A stretch of DNA of 64,000 nt, taken from the NCBI RefSeq assembly GCF_014195325.1, contig NZ_JACIBK010000002.1:434001-498000 (forward strand), given 5' to 3'. The notes under the pieces were generated by a model. The model did no database searches and was not told the DNA's origin. It was given only the letters and a program-made list of their open reading frames with translations. The position numbers and the translations under genes are program-made. The stretch's first letter is position 1. Every line of letters begins with the position of its first letter. Positions 43,503 through 51,911 of the stretch are shown here, piece after piece. The stretch comes from Rhizobium sp. BK650 (GTDB lineage: Bacteria; Pseudomonadota; Alphaproteobacteria; Rhizobiales; Rhizobiaceae).

Positions 43503-43943
43503 GAGCTCACCCGATTGCCCGGGCGTGTTGCAAACCCGGTGCTTTTGAAATCATTTGTTGCAGAACAATTCTTTGGTATTTGCGCCAGTGGGATACCCTA
43601 AGAGGCTCGACATGCGCGTCATGCAGTCGGCCGGTGAGGCCGATGTCGTCGCGTCAAATAAGACGGGATATTGCTTAATTCCGCGCTAACGGCCCGGCGA
43701 TTGCCCATGAATTTTGGGGGCGCGGTTGCCGTTCGTGCCGGGCGCCAAAAAAATGCAACTTATGCGGAAGTCTCTGTGGCCGGCGCAAAGCCGCGTCTTC
43801 TGAAAGTGCCAAGGCCGGCGGCATGGATGGTATTCCGTTCGGTAGCCATCTACCACTCCACCATACCGTATTCCCCGATAGATATGATTCTGTTACATCT
43901 CGGCTGTGGCCGAGCGCCGCTCTCAATCCCGAGGCAGGTTATA
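43503..43943. other. Divergent intergenic region, no recognised gene
   Basis: About 440 bp between the chemoreceptor gene (leftward) and the solute-binding protein gene (rightward). Upstream extension of the latter's frame to 43671 looks non-coding. No repeat or RNA was recognised. Confidence 0.45.
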
Positions 43944-44819
43944 ATGGTGCGATCTAAACCGGCGTTTCCGGCTCCCGGAGGAATGTTCATCCTCTGCCTG
44001 TTTTCGGTTGTACTGCTGTCGGCCTTTTCCGTTTTTGCTCAGCAGGCAGGTCCGTCCCTGCCGTTGCTTTTCGATTCTCGCGAGCGCCTGGCAAAGCCTG
44101 ATCTCTCCTCGCTCGTGCGCTTGCGCTTCCTGACTTCGGTGGATTTCCCGCCCTTCAATTTCACCGATCAGAACGGCAAGCTCGCAGGCTTCAACGTCGA
44201 TCTCGCCCGCGAGATCTGCAGCGAGCTTGAGATTGCCGACAAATGCCAGATTCAGGCGCTGCCCTTTGCCGACCTGCAGAAGGCGCTTGCCGGCTCGCAG
44301 GGTGATGCGGTCATCGCCGGCCTTGCCGTCACGCCCGAGCTGCGCCGCGAATTCCTCTTCTCCCGCCCCTATTTGATGCTGCCGGCCCGCTTCGTCCGCA
44401 ACGTGAGCGCGTCCGTGACCGGAACGACGGCTGCTGGCCTCGCCGGCCATTCCGTCGGTGTCGTCAAAGGTACTGTGCACGAGGCAATGCTGGCGGCCTT
44501 CTTCCCCGCCATCAAGGCTCAGTCCTTCGATACCAAGGACGCGCTGCTGACGGCCTTGAAGGAACGCAAGGTCGATGCCGCCTTTGCAGACGCGTTGCAA
44601 CTTTCCTTCTGGGTAGCTTCGCCGGCTTCCGGCAAATGCTGCGCCTTATTCGACGGCCCCTATATGTCCGAGCATTTCCTGGGCGAGGGCATGACAATCA
44701 TGCTGCGCCAGAACGACAGCGTGCTGACGGCAGCGATCGACCACGCGCTGGCAACACTCTCGCGCAACGGTCGCCTACAGGAAATCTATCTGCGTTATTT
44801 CCCTAACGGGCTCTACTAG
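43944..44819 (+). CDS. Solute-binding protein, family 3 (amino-acid type)
   Basis: 291 residues from the ATG at 43944 (GAGGCAGG 6 bases upstream). A signal peptide is seen (MFILCLFSVVLLSAFSVFAQQ). The mature part has SBP_bac_3 features: VDFPPFNFTDQNGKLAGFNVDLAREICSEL, DAVIAGLAVTPELRREFLFSRPYLMLPARFV, and GVVKGTVHEAML. It likely binds an amino acid or related small molecule in the periplasm. There is no permease or ATPase gene beside it, so it may serve a distant transporter or feed the adjacent chemoreceptor; the latter is speculation from position. Confidence 0.85.
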   Translation: MVRSKPAFPAPGGMFILCLFSVVLLSAFSVFAQQAGPSLPLLFDSRERLAKPDLSSLVRLRFLTSVDFPPFNFTDQNGKLAGFNVDLAREICSELEIADKCQIQALPFADLQKALAGSQGDAVIAGLAVTPELRREFLFSRPYLMLPARFVRNVSASVTGTTAAGLAGHSVGVVKGTVHEAMLAAFFPAIKAQSFDTKDALLTALKERKVDAAFADALQLSFWVASPASGKCCALFDGPYMSEHFLGEGMTIMLRQNDSVLTAAIDHALATLSRNGRLQEIYLRYFPNGLY

Positions 44820-44881
44820 CAAATCCAGCAAAAGTGCCTAACGGTTCTGCGTCCGGAATTGCGTAAAGAAAAGCTGAAACC

Positions 44882-45295
44882 TCAGCCCTTGCGGAAACGG
44901 GCAATCGCGCTGCGCTCGATGGCCGCACAGGTCAGCTTGTCGAGTCCGAGACGATCGCGCAGCAGGCTGAGCAGCCGCAATTCTTCCGCCTTGACGGAAA
45001 GGTCGGCCGAGGCGACTTCGACCGCCAGCGCATAGGCCGTGTCGTAGAGGCGGGCAGGCAATGTGTCGCGAACGGTCTCCAGCACCACGTCCAGTCCTTC
45101 CGGTCCGGCCAGCAGCGAGGCGCAGTCGCGGGCGATGGAAATCAGATTGTCGTCGTCGAAATCGCGAAACACCGGCAGGAATCCGATGAGCTGGCCAATC
45201 CTTTCCATTTCCCGGTCGTTCATAGTGCTGTCGACGGCGGATGCCATCACCATCACATAGATCAGCGCGTCATGGGCGGAAAGCGGCTTGTTCAT
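44882..45295 (-). CDS. TerB-like tellurite-resistance family protein
   Basis: 137 residues from the ATG at 45293-45295; the frame is open upstream but MNKPLSAHDALIYVMVMASAVDSTMNDREMERIGQLIGF is the natural TerB-like start. It is an all-helical domain with paired acidic motifs (DSTMNDREME, DLSVKAEELRLL) that in TerB form a metal-binding four-helix pair. It is cytosolic. Many single TerB-domain proteins are not involved in tellurite; no ter genes are nearby. Confidence 0.8.
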   Translation of the reverse strand: MNKPLSAHDALIYVMVMASAVDSTMNDREMERIGQLIGFLPVFRDFDDDNLISIARDCASLLAGPEGLDVVLETVRDTLPARLYDTAYALAVEVASADLSVKAEELRLLSLLRDRLGLDKLTCAAIERSAIARFRKG

Positions 45296-45343
45296 GTCTG
45301 ATTCCCTCTTCGATGAGCGGAGATTAGGAATTGGCGGTCTCAA

Positions 45344-46099
45344 TTACAAGGGAGCGGCCGCTTCGGGCCGGCGCGTAGACGCCGGTCTGCGGCGCGGATC
45401 CTCGCCGTGAATGCCTTGTTTTGCCTGTTTTGCCTTTTCGCCGGCAGCGGCAAGCGGCGAGCCCGGCTGCGCCTCCACCCAGCCGTTTTCAACCAGCCAT
45501 GTGCCGATATCCTGCTGCCCCAGCCGGCAGGCAGCCTTTGCCATATCCTCCCACGCATCGGAAGGCAGGTCGCAATCGATCGTGCGGTTGCGCAGGTAGA
45601 GCCGCAGTGCAGTTTTCGCCATCATGCCGCACGGCCACTGCTTGCCGCCCGAACCACAGCTCTTGTCGGCAGGCGTCTCGATGACATTGGCAATCTGCAG
45701 CCTGCGCTTGCCGAAGGAGAGAATGCCGGCGCTCTCCACCGCCGGCCGCAGCAGTTCCACGCTGCCCTTTCCGACGGGCGCAGCTGATGACGCCTCAGCC
45801 GGCGCAACCGCACCTGCATCCGCTGGTGCCTTTTCGGAAAGAGGGCCTGCAGCATTTTCGGATCGAGCCGCCGTTCCCTCTGCCGGCGCAGGCGCCGTTG
45901 CCCGTGCGATCAGTTCAGCATCTTCGTCCGTGAGCGGTGCAGGCGGTTCTGCCATATCGGGCGCCGCCGCGACGGCGTTTCCGGCATTAGCGTCAGATGA
46001 CGGGCTTTCGCTTCCGTTGAGCCGCGCTTGTCCTGCCAAAAGCAGGCCGACCACCACCGCTACCCCCGCGATACCTGTGATAAAGGCTGCAGGGCGCAT
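45344..46099 (-). CDS. Membrane-anchored thermonuclease-like (SNase) domain protein
   Basis: 251 residues from the ATG at 46097-46099 (GGAAAA upstream). An N-terminal membrane segment (AAFITGIAGVAVVVGLLLAG) is followed by an Ala/Pro/Glu-rich linker to about residue 120. A compact domain follows, with RLQIANVIETPADKSCGSGGKQWPCGMMAKTALRLYLRNRTIDCDLP and LVENGWVEAQPGSPLAAAGEKAKQAKQGI. This resembles the rhizobial SNase-like extracytoplasmic proteins. The catalytic R/E set of true nucleases (R35, E43, R87 in SNase) is not clearly kept, so enzyme activity is doubtful. It lies 10 bp after the S24 repressor gene, likely an operon. Confidence 0.65.
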   Translation of the reverse strand: MRPAAFITGIAGVAVVVGLLLAGQARLNGSESPSSDANAGNAVAAAPDMAEPPAPLTDEDAELIARATAPAPAEGTAARSENAAGPLSEKAPADAGAVAPAEASSAAPVGKGSVELLRPAVESAGILSFGKRRLQIANVIETPADKSCGSGGKQWPCGMMAKTALRLYLRNRTIDCDLPSDAWEDMAKAACRLGQQDIGTWLVENGWVEAQPGSPLAAAGEKAKQAKQGIHGEDPRRRPASTRRPEAAAPL

Positions 46100-46109
46100 G
46101 ATTATTTTC

Positions 46110-46778
46110 CTATTGGCTGGCCCAGATGATACGGGCAATCCATTCGACGTCTGAAAGCTCGATCGTCCGGTTAGGATGTTCGGGATTAAGCGACAAAAGT
46201 TCGATGGAGCGTGGGCTTTGGCGCAGGAGCACCTTGGCCATGACCTCACCCTCACGCGTCTTGACGACGACGCGGTCGTTGCGGCGCACCTGAGCGCCAG
46301 GCTCAACGATCAGCACATCGCCGTCGCGATAAAGCGGCATCATGCTTTCGCCCTGCACCTCAAGCGCATAGACACCGGCCTTCTGCGAGGGGCCGGCCGG
46401 AAATTCCACCACATCCCAGCCCTGGCCCGCAGGAAAGCCGCCATCGTCGAAAAAGCCGCCGGCGCCCGCCTGCGCAAAGCCGAGCAGTGGAATTGAACTC
46501 CGCTGCGAGGCAAAAATACCCTCCGGCAGGCTGGTGGCGGCAGCACCTACCGGCCGCATGAAGCCGAGGAACTGTTCCATGCTTGCGCCCGTCGCCTCCA
46601 GCACCTTGGCGATGGATTCCGTCGACGGCCAGCGCAGGCGCCCGTCTGCCGAGAGCCGCTTGGATTTGTTGAAGGAGGTCGGATCAAGCCCCGCCCGCCG
46701 CGCAAGACCAGACGGCGTCAGGTCATGCCCTTCGGCAAGCCTGTCAATCGCTCCCCAGATCTGATCATGTGACAGCAT
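46110..46778 (-). CDS. Helix-turn-helix/S24 peptidase repressor (LexA/CI-like)
   Basis: 222 residues. The N-terminal helix-turn-helix (LTPSGLARRAGLDPTSFNKSKR) is followed by a C-terminal S24 domain with the nucleophile S in QGESMMPLYRDGDVL and the general base K in GEVMAKVLLRQ. A candidate self-cleavage Ala-Gly pair occurs in FAQAGAGGFF. This is the form of SOS-type, self-cleaving repressors, but it is conserved chromosomally in rhizobia and may control the nuclease-like gene downstream. No SOS box was looked for successfully nearby. Confidence 0.9.
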   Translation of the reverse strand: MLSHDQIWGAIDRLAEGHDLTPSGLARRAGLDPTSFNKSKRLSADGRLRWPSTESIAKVLEATGASMEQFLGFMRPVGAAATSLPEGIFASQRSSIPLLGFAQAGAGGFFDDGGFPAGQGWDVVEFPAGPSQKAGVYALEVQGESMMPLYRDGDVLIVEPGAQVRRNDRVVVKTREGEVMAKVLLRQSPRSIELLSLNPEHPNRTIELSDVEWIARIIWASQ

Positions 46779-46883
46779 ATGCGTCCGGTTCCGCGGTCCG
46801 TCCGGCCGCTTTCTATCGCCGGCAGATTAGCCGAGGCATTTTCCCGAGTAAAGCGCAAATGAGGAATAAAATCCTGTCTCTTT

Positions 46884-46962
46884 AGAGCGCCGTGCATCCA
46901 TTCGGACGCACAAGGACGCTCTAACTTTCTAGATTTACATCATCGGCCCGAAAATCGATTCC
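46884..46962. repeat. Rhizobial intergenic double-hairpin repeat (copy 5)
   Basis: Hairpin 46884-46922 (arms AGAGCG / CGCTCT, inner GTGCATCC / GGACGCAC) followed by an ATCGGCCCGAAAATCGATTCC segment. It is the reverse complement of the element at 11257-11357. It occupies the 190-bp gap between the S24 repressor gene and the NarL-type regulator gene. Confidence 0.8.
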
Positions 46963-46968
46963 GCAGGC

Positions 46969-47613
46969 TCAGGCGACCATCGCCATGTTGATCTTGCCAA
47001 GCTGGATGACCGCCTGCGTGCGGCTGTCGACGTCGAGCTTCAGGAGGATCGCCGAGACATGCGCCTTGATCGTCGCCTCGGAAACGCCGAGCTCATAGGC
47101 GATCTGCTTGTTCAGCAGCCCTTCGCCGAGCATGGTCAGCACACGACTCTGCTGCGGTGTCAGCGTATGCAGCCGGTGAATGAGGTCGGCGACATCGGGG
47201 TCCTGCTCCTGCCCGCCGCGATAGCTCTCAGGCGTTGCAATATCGCCCGCCAGCACCGTCTGGATGCTGCGGCGGATATCGTCGATACCTGAGGATTTAG
47301 AGATGAAGCCGGAGGCGCCAAGTTCCAGCGCCCGGCGGACCGTTGACGAATCGTCGGTCGCCGAAATGATGACGATCGGCAGGCTCACGAATTCCGAGCG
47401 CAGGGCCATCAATCCCGAAAAGCCGCTGACACCGGGCATAGCGAGGTCAAGCAGCATCAGGTCGGCATCCGGGTGGTCACCCGCTGCCGTTCTTGCCGCT
47501 GCAAAATCTCCGGCCTCGACGATTGCCTGCGTTCCTTCCATGCCGAGCACCGCCTGGCGCAGCGCGTCGCGGAAAAGCGGGTGGTCGTCAGCAATGATAA
47601 TGGTTTGTTGCAT
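46969..47613 (-). CDS. NarL/FixJ-family response regulator
   Basis: 214 residues. The receiver domain has pocket ADDHPLF, phospho-acceptor D in LMLLDLAMPGVSG, T/S in IVIISATDD and K in GFISKSSG. The C-terminal LuxR-type helix-turn-helix is TPQQSRVLTMLGEGLLNKQIAYELGVSEATIKAHVSAIL. It is a transcription regulator whose histidine kinase is not encoded nearby. The ATG has GGGAGGGAG 6-14 bases upstream. The target genes are unknown. Confidence 0.93.
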   Translation of the reverse strand: MQQTIIIADDHPLFRDALRQAVLGMEGTQAIVEAGDFAAARTAAGDHPDADLMLLDLAMPGVSGFSGLMALRSEFVSLPIVIISATDDSSTVRRALELGASGFISKSSGIDDIRRSIQTVLAGDIATPESYRGGQEQDPDVADLIHRLHTLTPQQSRVLTMLGEGLLNKQIAYELGVSEATIKAHVSAILLKLDVDSRTQAVIQLGKINMAMVA

Positions 47614-47703
47614 CGAAAACTCCCTCCCAAGAGCTCGATCCCGTCAGCCCTGTCCGGCTCCCCTGCACGAACATGACTCTCTACTCATATGAATATAACC
47701 AGA

Positions 47704-48102
47704 TCAACTCCGCTGCGGAAGGGGATTGGCCTCGCCCTCCGCTCGGAATTCCCGCACAATTCCCATGAAACTGCGCATCATCCGCTCCATGATGCCGATC
47801 GAGCGGTCGATTTCCGCATCCGTCGGTAAGGCGGGACGGGCGGCGGTATTCTTCTCCAGCGCGCTGACACGGTCGGCAAGCCGGTCGAGTTCGTCCTCGT
47901 AGGCGGCGCGTTCGTCGGCCGCCATGCGGCAGACCAAAGCACCATCCTTTTCGGTGCAGAGCGACATGGCGCCTGTCTGCCGGTCGAGGCGCACGAAATG
48001 ATCGCCGCTGCGCTCCAGTTGAAAACGTGCCGCATCGGGCTCCGCCGCCAGCGCCGCAAGCGGCAGAAGACCGGCAGAAAGCAGGATTGCAAATGCCTTC
48101 AT
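47704..48102 (-). CDS. Small secreted hypothetical protein
   Basis: 132 residues from the ATG at 48100-48102, starting a signal peptide (MKAFAILLSAGLLPLAALAA-EPD). The mature part contains RFQLERSGDHFVRLDRQTGAMSLCTEKDGALVCRMAADERAAYEDELDRLADRVSALEKN, a short beta segment with two cysteines and then a coiled-coil-like helix. The frame extends upstream, but only this start fits export. It is typical of small rhizobial periplasmic proteins of unknown role. Confidence 0.78.
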   Translation of the reverse strand: MKAFAILLSAGLLPLAALAAEPDAARFQLERSGDHFVRLDRQTGAMSLCTEKDGALVCRMAADERAAYEDELDRLADRVSALEKNTAARPALPTDAEIDRSIGIMERMMRSFMGIVREFRAEGEANPLPQRS

Positions 48103-48211
48103 TGTCTCATCCTCCGCAAAGCGAGATACCGTCCGTTTTTGTGCCCGAGGCGTGGACATCGCCGTCTCTTTGGGGCAAAGCCCTCCTAACAGGCCAACCA
48201 ACGAGATCATC

Positions 48212-48565
48212 ATGACCGCGACACCGACCCTTTACAAGATCGTGCCGGAGGCGCTCTGGCAGGAAGCTAGACAAACCGGCGTTTTTCATGGCGCCGGCAT
48301 CGATATCAAGGACGGCTTTATCCATTTCTCGACGGCAGAGCAGGTCAAGCAGACGGCGGCCTTGCATTTTGCCGGTCAGACCGGCCTTGTCCTCGTCGCC
48401 ATTGATGGGCGCGGTTTCGGTGACAAGTTGGTCTTCGAAGCCTCGCGCGGCGGTGCGCTCTTCCCGCATCTTTATGCCGCACTGTCGCTTTCGGCTGTCC
48501 TCTGGGAGGCCGCCCTGCCGCTCGATGATGCCGGCCTTCATAGCTTCCCGGAGCTTGTACCGTGA
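48212..48565 (+). CDS. DUF952 family protein
   Basis: 117 residues from the ATG at 48212. DUF952 features are LYKIVPEALWQEARQTGVFHGAGIDIKDGFIHFSTAEQVKQTAALHFAGQTGLVLVAID, with the conserved GFIHFS and later FPHLYAAL. The fold is thought to relate to RNA 2'-phosphotransferase/ADP-ribosyl-type folds, but no activity is established. It overlaps the pyrD start by 4 bp (GTGA), so both are translated together, an arrangement frequent in Rhizobiales. Confidence 0.88.
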   Translation: MTATPTLYKIVPEALWQEARQTGVFHGAGIDIKDGFIHFSTAEQVKQTAALHFAGQTGLVLVAIDGRGFGDKLVFEASRGGALFPHLYAALSLSAVLWEAALPLDDAGLHSFPELVP

Positions 48566-49650
48566 TCGATCCTTTCAAACGTATCGCCCGCCGTGGCCTC
48601 TTCCTCTTCGATCCCGAAACCGCGCACGGCATGTCAATTGCGGCACTGAAGTCAGGTGTCGTACCCGCCTGCCGCATCGCGCCGGATCCGCGCCTGCGCC
48701 AGACCGTTGCCGGCCTCGACTTTCCCAATCCGCTCGGCATGGCTGCGGGCTATGACAAGAATGCCGAAGTGCCGGAAGCCCTGCTGAAGCTCGGCTTCGG
48801 TTTCACCGAGATCGGCACCGTCACGCCGAAGCCACAGTCCGGCAATCCGCGCCCGCGCATCTTCCGCCTGGTGGAGGATGAAGGCGTCATCAACCGCCTC
48901 GGCTTCAACAATGAAGGCCATGAAGCGGCCTTCCGCCGCCTCTCGCAGATCGGTCGCGCCGGCATCGTCGGCGTCAATATCGGCGCCAACAAGGACAGCG
49001 AGGAGCGTATCGCCGATTATGTTGCCGGCATCCGTCGCTTCTATTCGGTTGCCCGCTATTTCACCGCCAATATTTCCTCGCCCAACACGCCGGGTCTGCG
49101 CGATCTGCAGGCGCGCGAAAGTCTCGCGACCCTGCTGACCGCCGTGCTGGCGGCGCGTGACGAGGAAGCAGAGAAGGCCGGCCGGAAAATCCCGGTCTTC
49201 CTCAAGATCGCCCCCGATCTGACCGAAGAGGGCATGGATGACATCGCCGCCGAGGCGCTCTCGCATGCGCTCGACGGTCTCATCGTTTCCAACACCACGC
49301 TTTCGCGTGACGGTCTGAAGGATCAGATTCAGGCGAAGGAGGCGGGCGGCCTTTCCGGCGCACCGCTCTTCGAGAAGTCGACGATCGTGCTTGCCAAGAT
49401 GCGCAAGCGTGTCGGTTCAGCCCTTCCGATCGTTGGCGTCGGCGGCGTCTCCTCAGCCGAAACGGCGCTGGAAAAGGTCAGAGCAGGGGCCGATCTCGTC
49501 CAGCTCTATTCCTGCATGGTCTATCAAGGCCCGGGCCTTCCCGGCGCGATCGTGCGCGGCCTGTCGAAGCTGCTGGATCGCGAGAAGGTGGCATCGATCC
49601 GCGATCTCAGGGATATCAGCGTCGATTACTGGGCAGCGCGGAACGTCTGA
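48562..49650 (+). CDS. pyrD: Dihydroorotate dehydrogenase (quinone), class 2
   Basis: 362 residues from the GTG at 48562. It has the class 2 N-terminal membrane-associating helices (FKRIARRGLFLFDPETAHGMSIAAL), FNNEGHEAA, the NISSPNTPGLRDLQ segment with the catalytic serine region, KIAPDL and VSNTTLSRDGL, and the FMN phosphate loop VGGVSS. It oxidises dihydroorotate to orotate with quinone in pyrimidine synthesis. Its last 25 bp overlap the 3' end of the convergent MATE gene. Confidence 0.96.
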   Translation: MIDPFKRIARRGLFLFDPETAHGMSIAALKSGVVPACRIAPDPRLRQTVAGLDFPNPLGMAAGYDKNAEVPEALLKLGFGFTEIGTVTPKPQSGNPRPRIFRLVEDEGVINRLGFNNEGHEAAFRRLSQIGRAGIVGVNIGANKDSEERIADYVAGIRRFYSVARYFTANISSPNTPGLRDLQARESLATLLTAVLAARDEEAEKAGRKIPVFLKIAPDLTEEGMDDIAAEALSHALDGLIVSNTTLSRDGLKDQIQAKEAGGLSGAPLFEKSTIVLAKMRKRVGSALPIVGVGGVSSAETALEKVRAGADLVQLYSCMVYQGPGLPGAIVRGLSKLLDREKVASIRDLRDISVDYWAARNV

Positions 49651-50972
49651 GCCGCCCGCGGCTTGATCAGCACCACCAGGAAGAAGCCGCGAAACAGCAG
49701 GAAGGCGTTCATCGCCAACCACAGGCCATGATTCCCGAAGAGCGGCACGAAGACGGCAAGCATCGCAAGATAGCCTGCAAAGGACATCAGCATGCGGTTG
49801 CGCATGTCGACGGACCATGTCGCGCCGATGAAGACGCCGTCCATCAGGAAGGCAAGTGCGCCGGTCAGCCCCGTCACTGCCGCCCAGGGCAGATAGGTCC
49901 CCGCCGCCGCCTGCACCTCTGGCGAACTGGTCAGCCCGGAAATGAGAGCAGGGCCGGCGAAATAGAAGAAGGCGGAAATGATCGCCGCCAGCCCGAAGGA
50001 CCACAGGGTCGTCAGCCTCAAGCCGCGGTCGAAGGCTGGCCGGTATTGTGCGCCGATCGCCCGCCCGGTGATCTGCTCGGCGGCATTGGCAAGGCCATCG
50101 AGATAGTAGCCTGACAGCAGGAAGAAGTTCATCAGCACGGCGTTAGCCGCAAGTGTGATCGCGCCGAAGCTCGTACCGATGCGGGTCATGATCGCAAAGG
50201 AGCCGATCAGGACGAAGGTGCGGATCAGAATGTCGCGGTTCAGGGCGAAGAGTTCGGCAAGCTTGCTCCGTGAAAACACCTCCGTCCGGTTCGGCCGATA
50301 TGCTCTGTCGAAGCTGCGCAGCACGATGAAAAGACCGGCGAGCGCCCCTGCCGTCTCGCCCGCCATCGTGCCCCAGGCGACACCCGAGACACCCCAGTCG
50401 AGCGACAGGCCGAGATAGATGGAAAGCAGGATATTGATACCGTTGATCAGTGCCTGCAGCAGCAACCCCATTTGCCCCTGGCCGCGGCCGAGCACGAAGC
50501 CGAGAAGTGCGTAATTGGCAAGGGCTGCCGGTGCTGCGAGGATCCGGATCGAGAAATAGGTGCTGGTCGCCTCGGCAATCCGCCCTTCCGCGCCCATCAG
50601 CTTCAGTCCGACGAAGATCAAGAGCGGCGACAGGATGAGCAGCACTAGGCCGCAGCCGAGTGCCGAGACGATCGCTCGCCAAAAGACTGCCTGTTGCTCA
50701 TGGGCGTCACGCCGGCCAAGCGCCTGCGCCGTTAGCCCCGTCGTCGAGGCACGCAGGAAGTTGAAGCTGCCCATGATGAGGTCGAACAGCATGGCGCCGA
50801 TCGCCAACCCCGCCAGCGCTTCCGGATCGCCCATATGGCCGACGACGGCGGTGTTGGTAATGCCGAGCAGTGGCGTGGTCATGAAGCCAAGCGTCATGGG
50901 AATGGCAATCGACAGCACCAACCGGTGCGTCACGTCGAATGCCAATGTATTTCTGCTGCTGCCGGTATCCAT
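49626..50972 (-). CDS. MATE-family efflux transporter (DinF-like)
   Basis: 448 residues from the ATG at 50970-50972; the upstream extension lacks membrane character. It has twelve expected membrane helices in two homologous halves (SIAIPMTLGFMTTPLLGITNTAVVGHMGDPEALAGLAIG; and NRDILIRTFVLIGSFAIMTRIGTSFGAITLAANAVLMNFF). The DinF group exports organic cations or other toxins with H+ or Na+. The substrate is unknown. It overlaps pyrD tail-to-tail by 25 bp, which is unusual but intact in both frames. Confidence 0.92.
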   Translation of the reverse strand: MDTGSSRNTLAFDVTHRLVLSIAIPMTLGFMTTPLLGITNTAVVGHMGDPEALAGLAIGAMLFDLIMGSFNFLRASTTGLTAQALGRRDAHEQQAVFWRAIVSALGCGLVLLILSPLLIFVGLKLMGAEGRIAEATSTYFSIRILAAPAALANYALLGFVLGRGQGQMGLLLQALINGINILLSIYLGLSLDWGVSGVAWGTMAGETAGALAGLFIVLRSFDRAYRPNRTEVFSRSKLAELFALNRDILIRTFVLIGSFAIMTRIGTSFGAITLAANAVLMNFFLLSGYYLDGLANAAEQITGRAIGAQYRPAFDRGLRLTTLWSFGLAAIISAFFYFAGPALISGLTSSPEVQAAAGTYLPWAAVTGLTGALAFLMDGVFIGATWSVDMRNRMLMSFAGYLAMLAVFVPLFGNHGLWLAMNAFLLFRGFFLVVLIKPRAAQTFRAAQ

Positions 50973-51004
50973 ATTCGCCTCGGGATAGCCGAGGCAGGAT
51001 CGCC

Positions 51005-51502
51005 TCAGCTGGAAAGCACCATTGCCCAATAGGGCAGATTCTTAGAAGACGTATTATGTGCAACGGCAACGCCGATACCGCTATAGCGTCCGAGCATATT
51101 TTCCAAATGGTGGGGGGAATTGATCCAGGCGGCAACGACCGCGTCGACGCTCTGCTGGCCAGACGCGATGTTTTCGGCGGCCGGCAGAGCAACGCCGCTC
51201 GCCTTCACACGAGCACCGAAACTGTCGGTGATACCCATCAAATGCGCCATCCTGCCGGCACTTGCCATGCGCTTCGCCTGGAAAATCGCGGCGGCACTCG
51301 CATGCGGGTCGACGCTGAGCGGCGGCAGGCCCTTCTTGGCTCGAAGCTGATTGACGAGCGGCAGTGCTGACGCTGTCTCGTCCGAGGCATTGGAGGGCGT
51401 GGTCGCAAATTTCGGGGTGGTTGTGCAGCCGGCGATGCCGGCCACGACCGCGAGACCGGAAAGCTGCAGCATGCAGCGGCGTGAAAGGATGATAGGAGCC
51501 AT
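51005..51502 (-). CDS. CAP/SCP-domain secreted lipoprotein
   Basis: 165 residues from the ATG at 51500-51502. The N-terminus MAPIILSRRCMLQLSGLAVVAGIAGC has a twin-arginine pair and a lipobox ending at C26. The CAP domain has LVNQLRAKKGLPPLSVDPHASAAAIFQAKRMASAGRMAHL and AAENIASGQQSVDAVVAAWINSPHHLENML. The conserved H in AHL and the HH pair mark the CAP pocket. The bacterial family has no agreed activity. It is followed on the minus strand by the MATE gene 32 bp later. Confidence 0.88.
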   Translation of the reverse strand: MAPIILSRRCMLQLSGLAVVAGIAGCTTTPKFATTPSNASDETASALPLVNQLRAKKGLPPLSVDPHASAAAIFQAKRMASAGRMAHLMGITDSFGARVKASGVALPAAENIASGQQSVDAVVAAWINSPHHLENMLGRYSGIGVAVAHNTSSKNLPYWAMVLSS

Positions 51503-51503
51503 G

Positions 51504-51770
51504 TTATTTTCGATAGCTGAAAAGACGGATGATGACGAAGATCGGGATGACGATAGTGGCACCTAGCATCAGATAGTCGCCGACGCGCCCAAGCGCCGAA
51601 AAACCCTGCCGCCACAGATGCACGACGAAATCGCGGAAGCTGTAGATGAGCTCCCAGGGAGTGAGCCCGAAGATGGCCATGACGAAACCGACGATCAGCG
51701 ACACCACCAAGAGCTTGATGATCGTGCGGCCAATGGAATCGCCGAGAAACCTGTTCACCTGATCGGACAT
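51504..51770 (-). CDS. Small two-helix membrane protein (DUF6460-like)
   Basis: 88 residues from the ATG at 51768-51770: MSDQVNRFLGDSIGRTIIKLLVVSLIVGFVMAIFGLTPWELIYSFRDFVVHLW, then a second hydrophobic segment (YLMLGATIVIPIFVIIRLFSYRK). Two membrane helices are separated by a short amphipathic stretch. Only one base separates its stop from the next gene's start, so it is cotranslated with the CAP lipoprotein gene. The family name is from memory of alphaproteobacterial proteins; the role is unknown. Confidence 0.75.
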   Translation of the reverse strand: MSDQVNRFLGDSIGRTIIKLLVVSLIVGFVMAIFGLTPWELIYSFRDFVVHLWRQGFSALGRVGDYLMLGATIVIPIFVIIRLFSYRK

Positions 51771-51911
51771 GCGCCATCTCCTGTTTGCCTTGAGATACGG
51801 CCGCGGCGATTCGCCCGCAAGCCTTTTCCGCCAAGACAGCACCGCCTCTGAAATAGGACTTGAGTTTTTTTGTGGCCGCCGCCAAATGCCGCGAAGTCAC
51901 AGGGTCCGATC

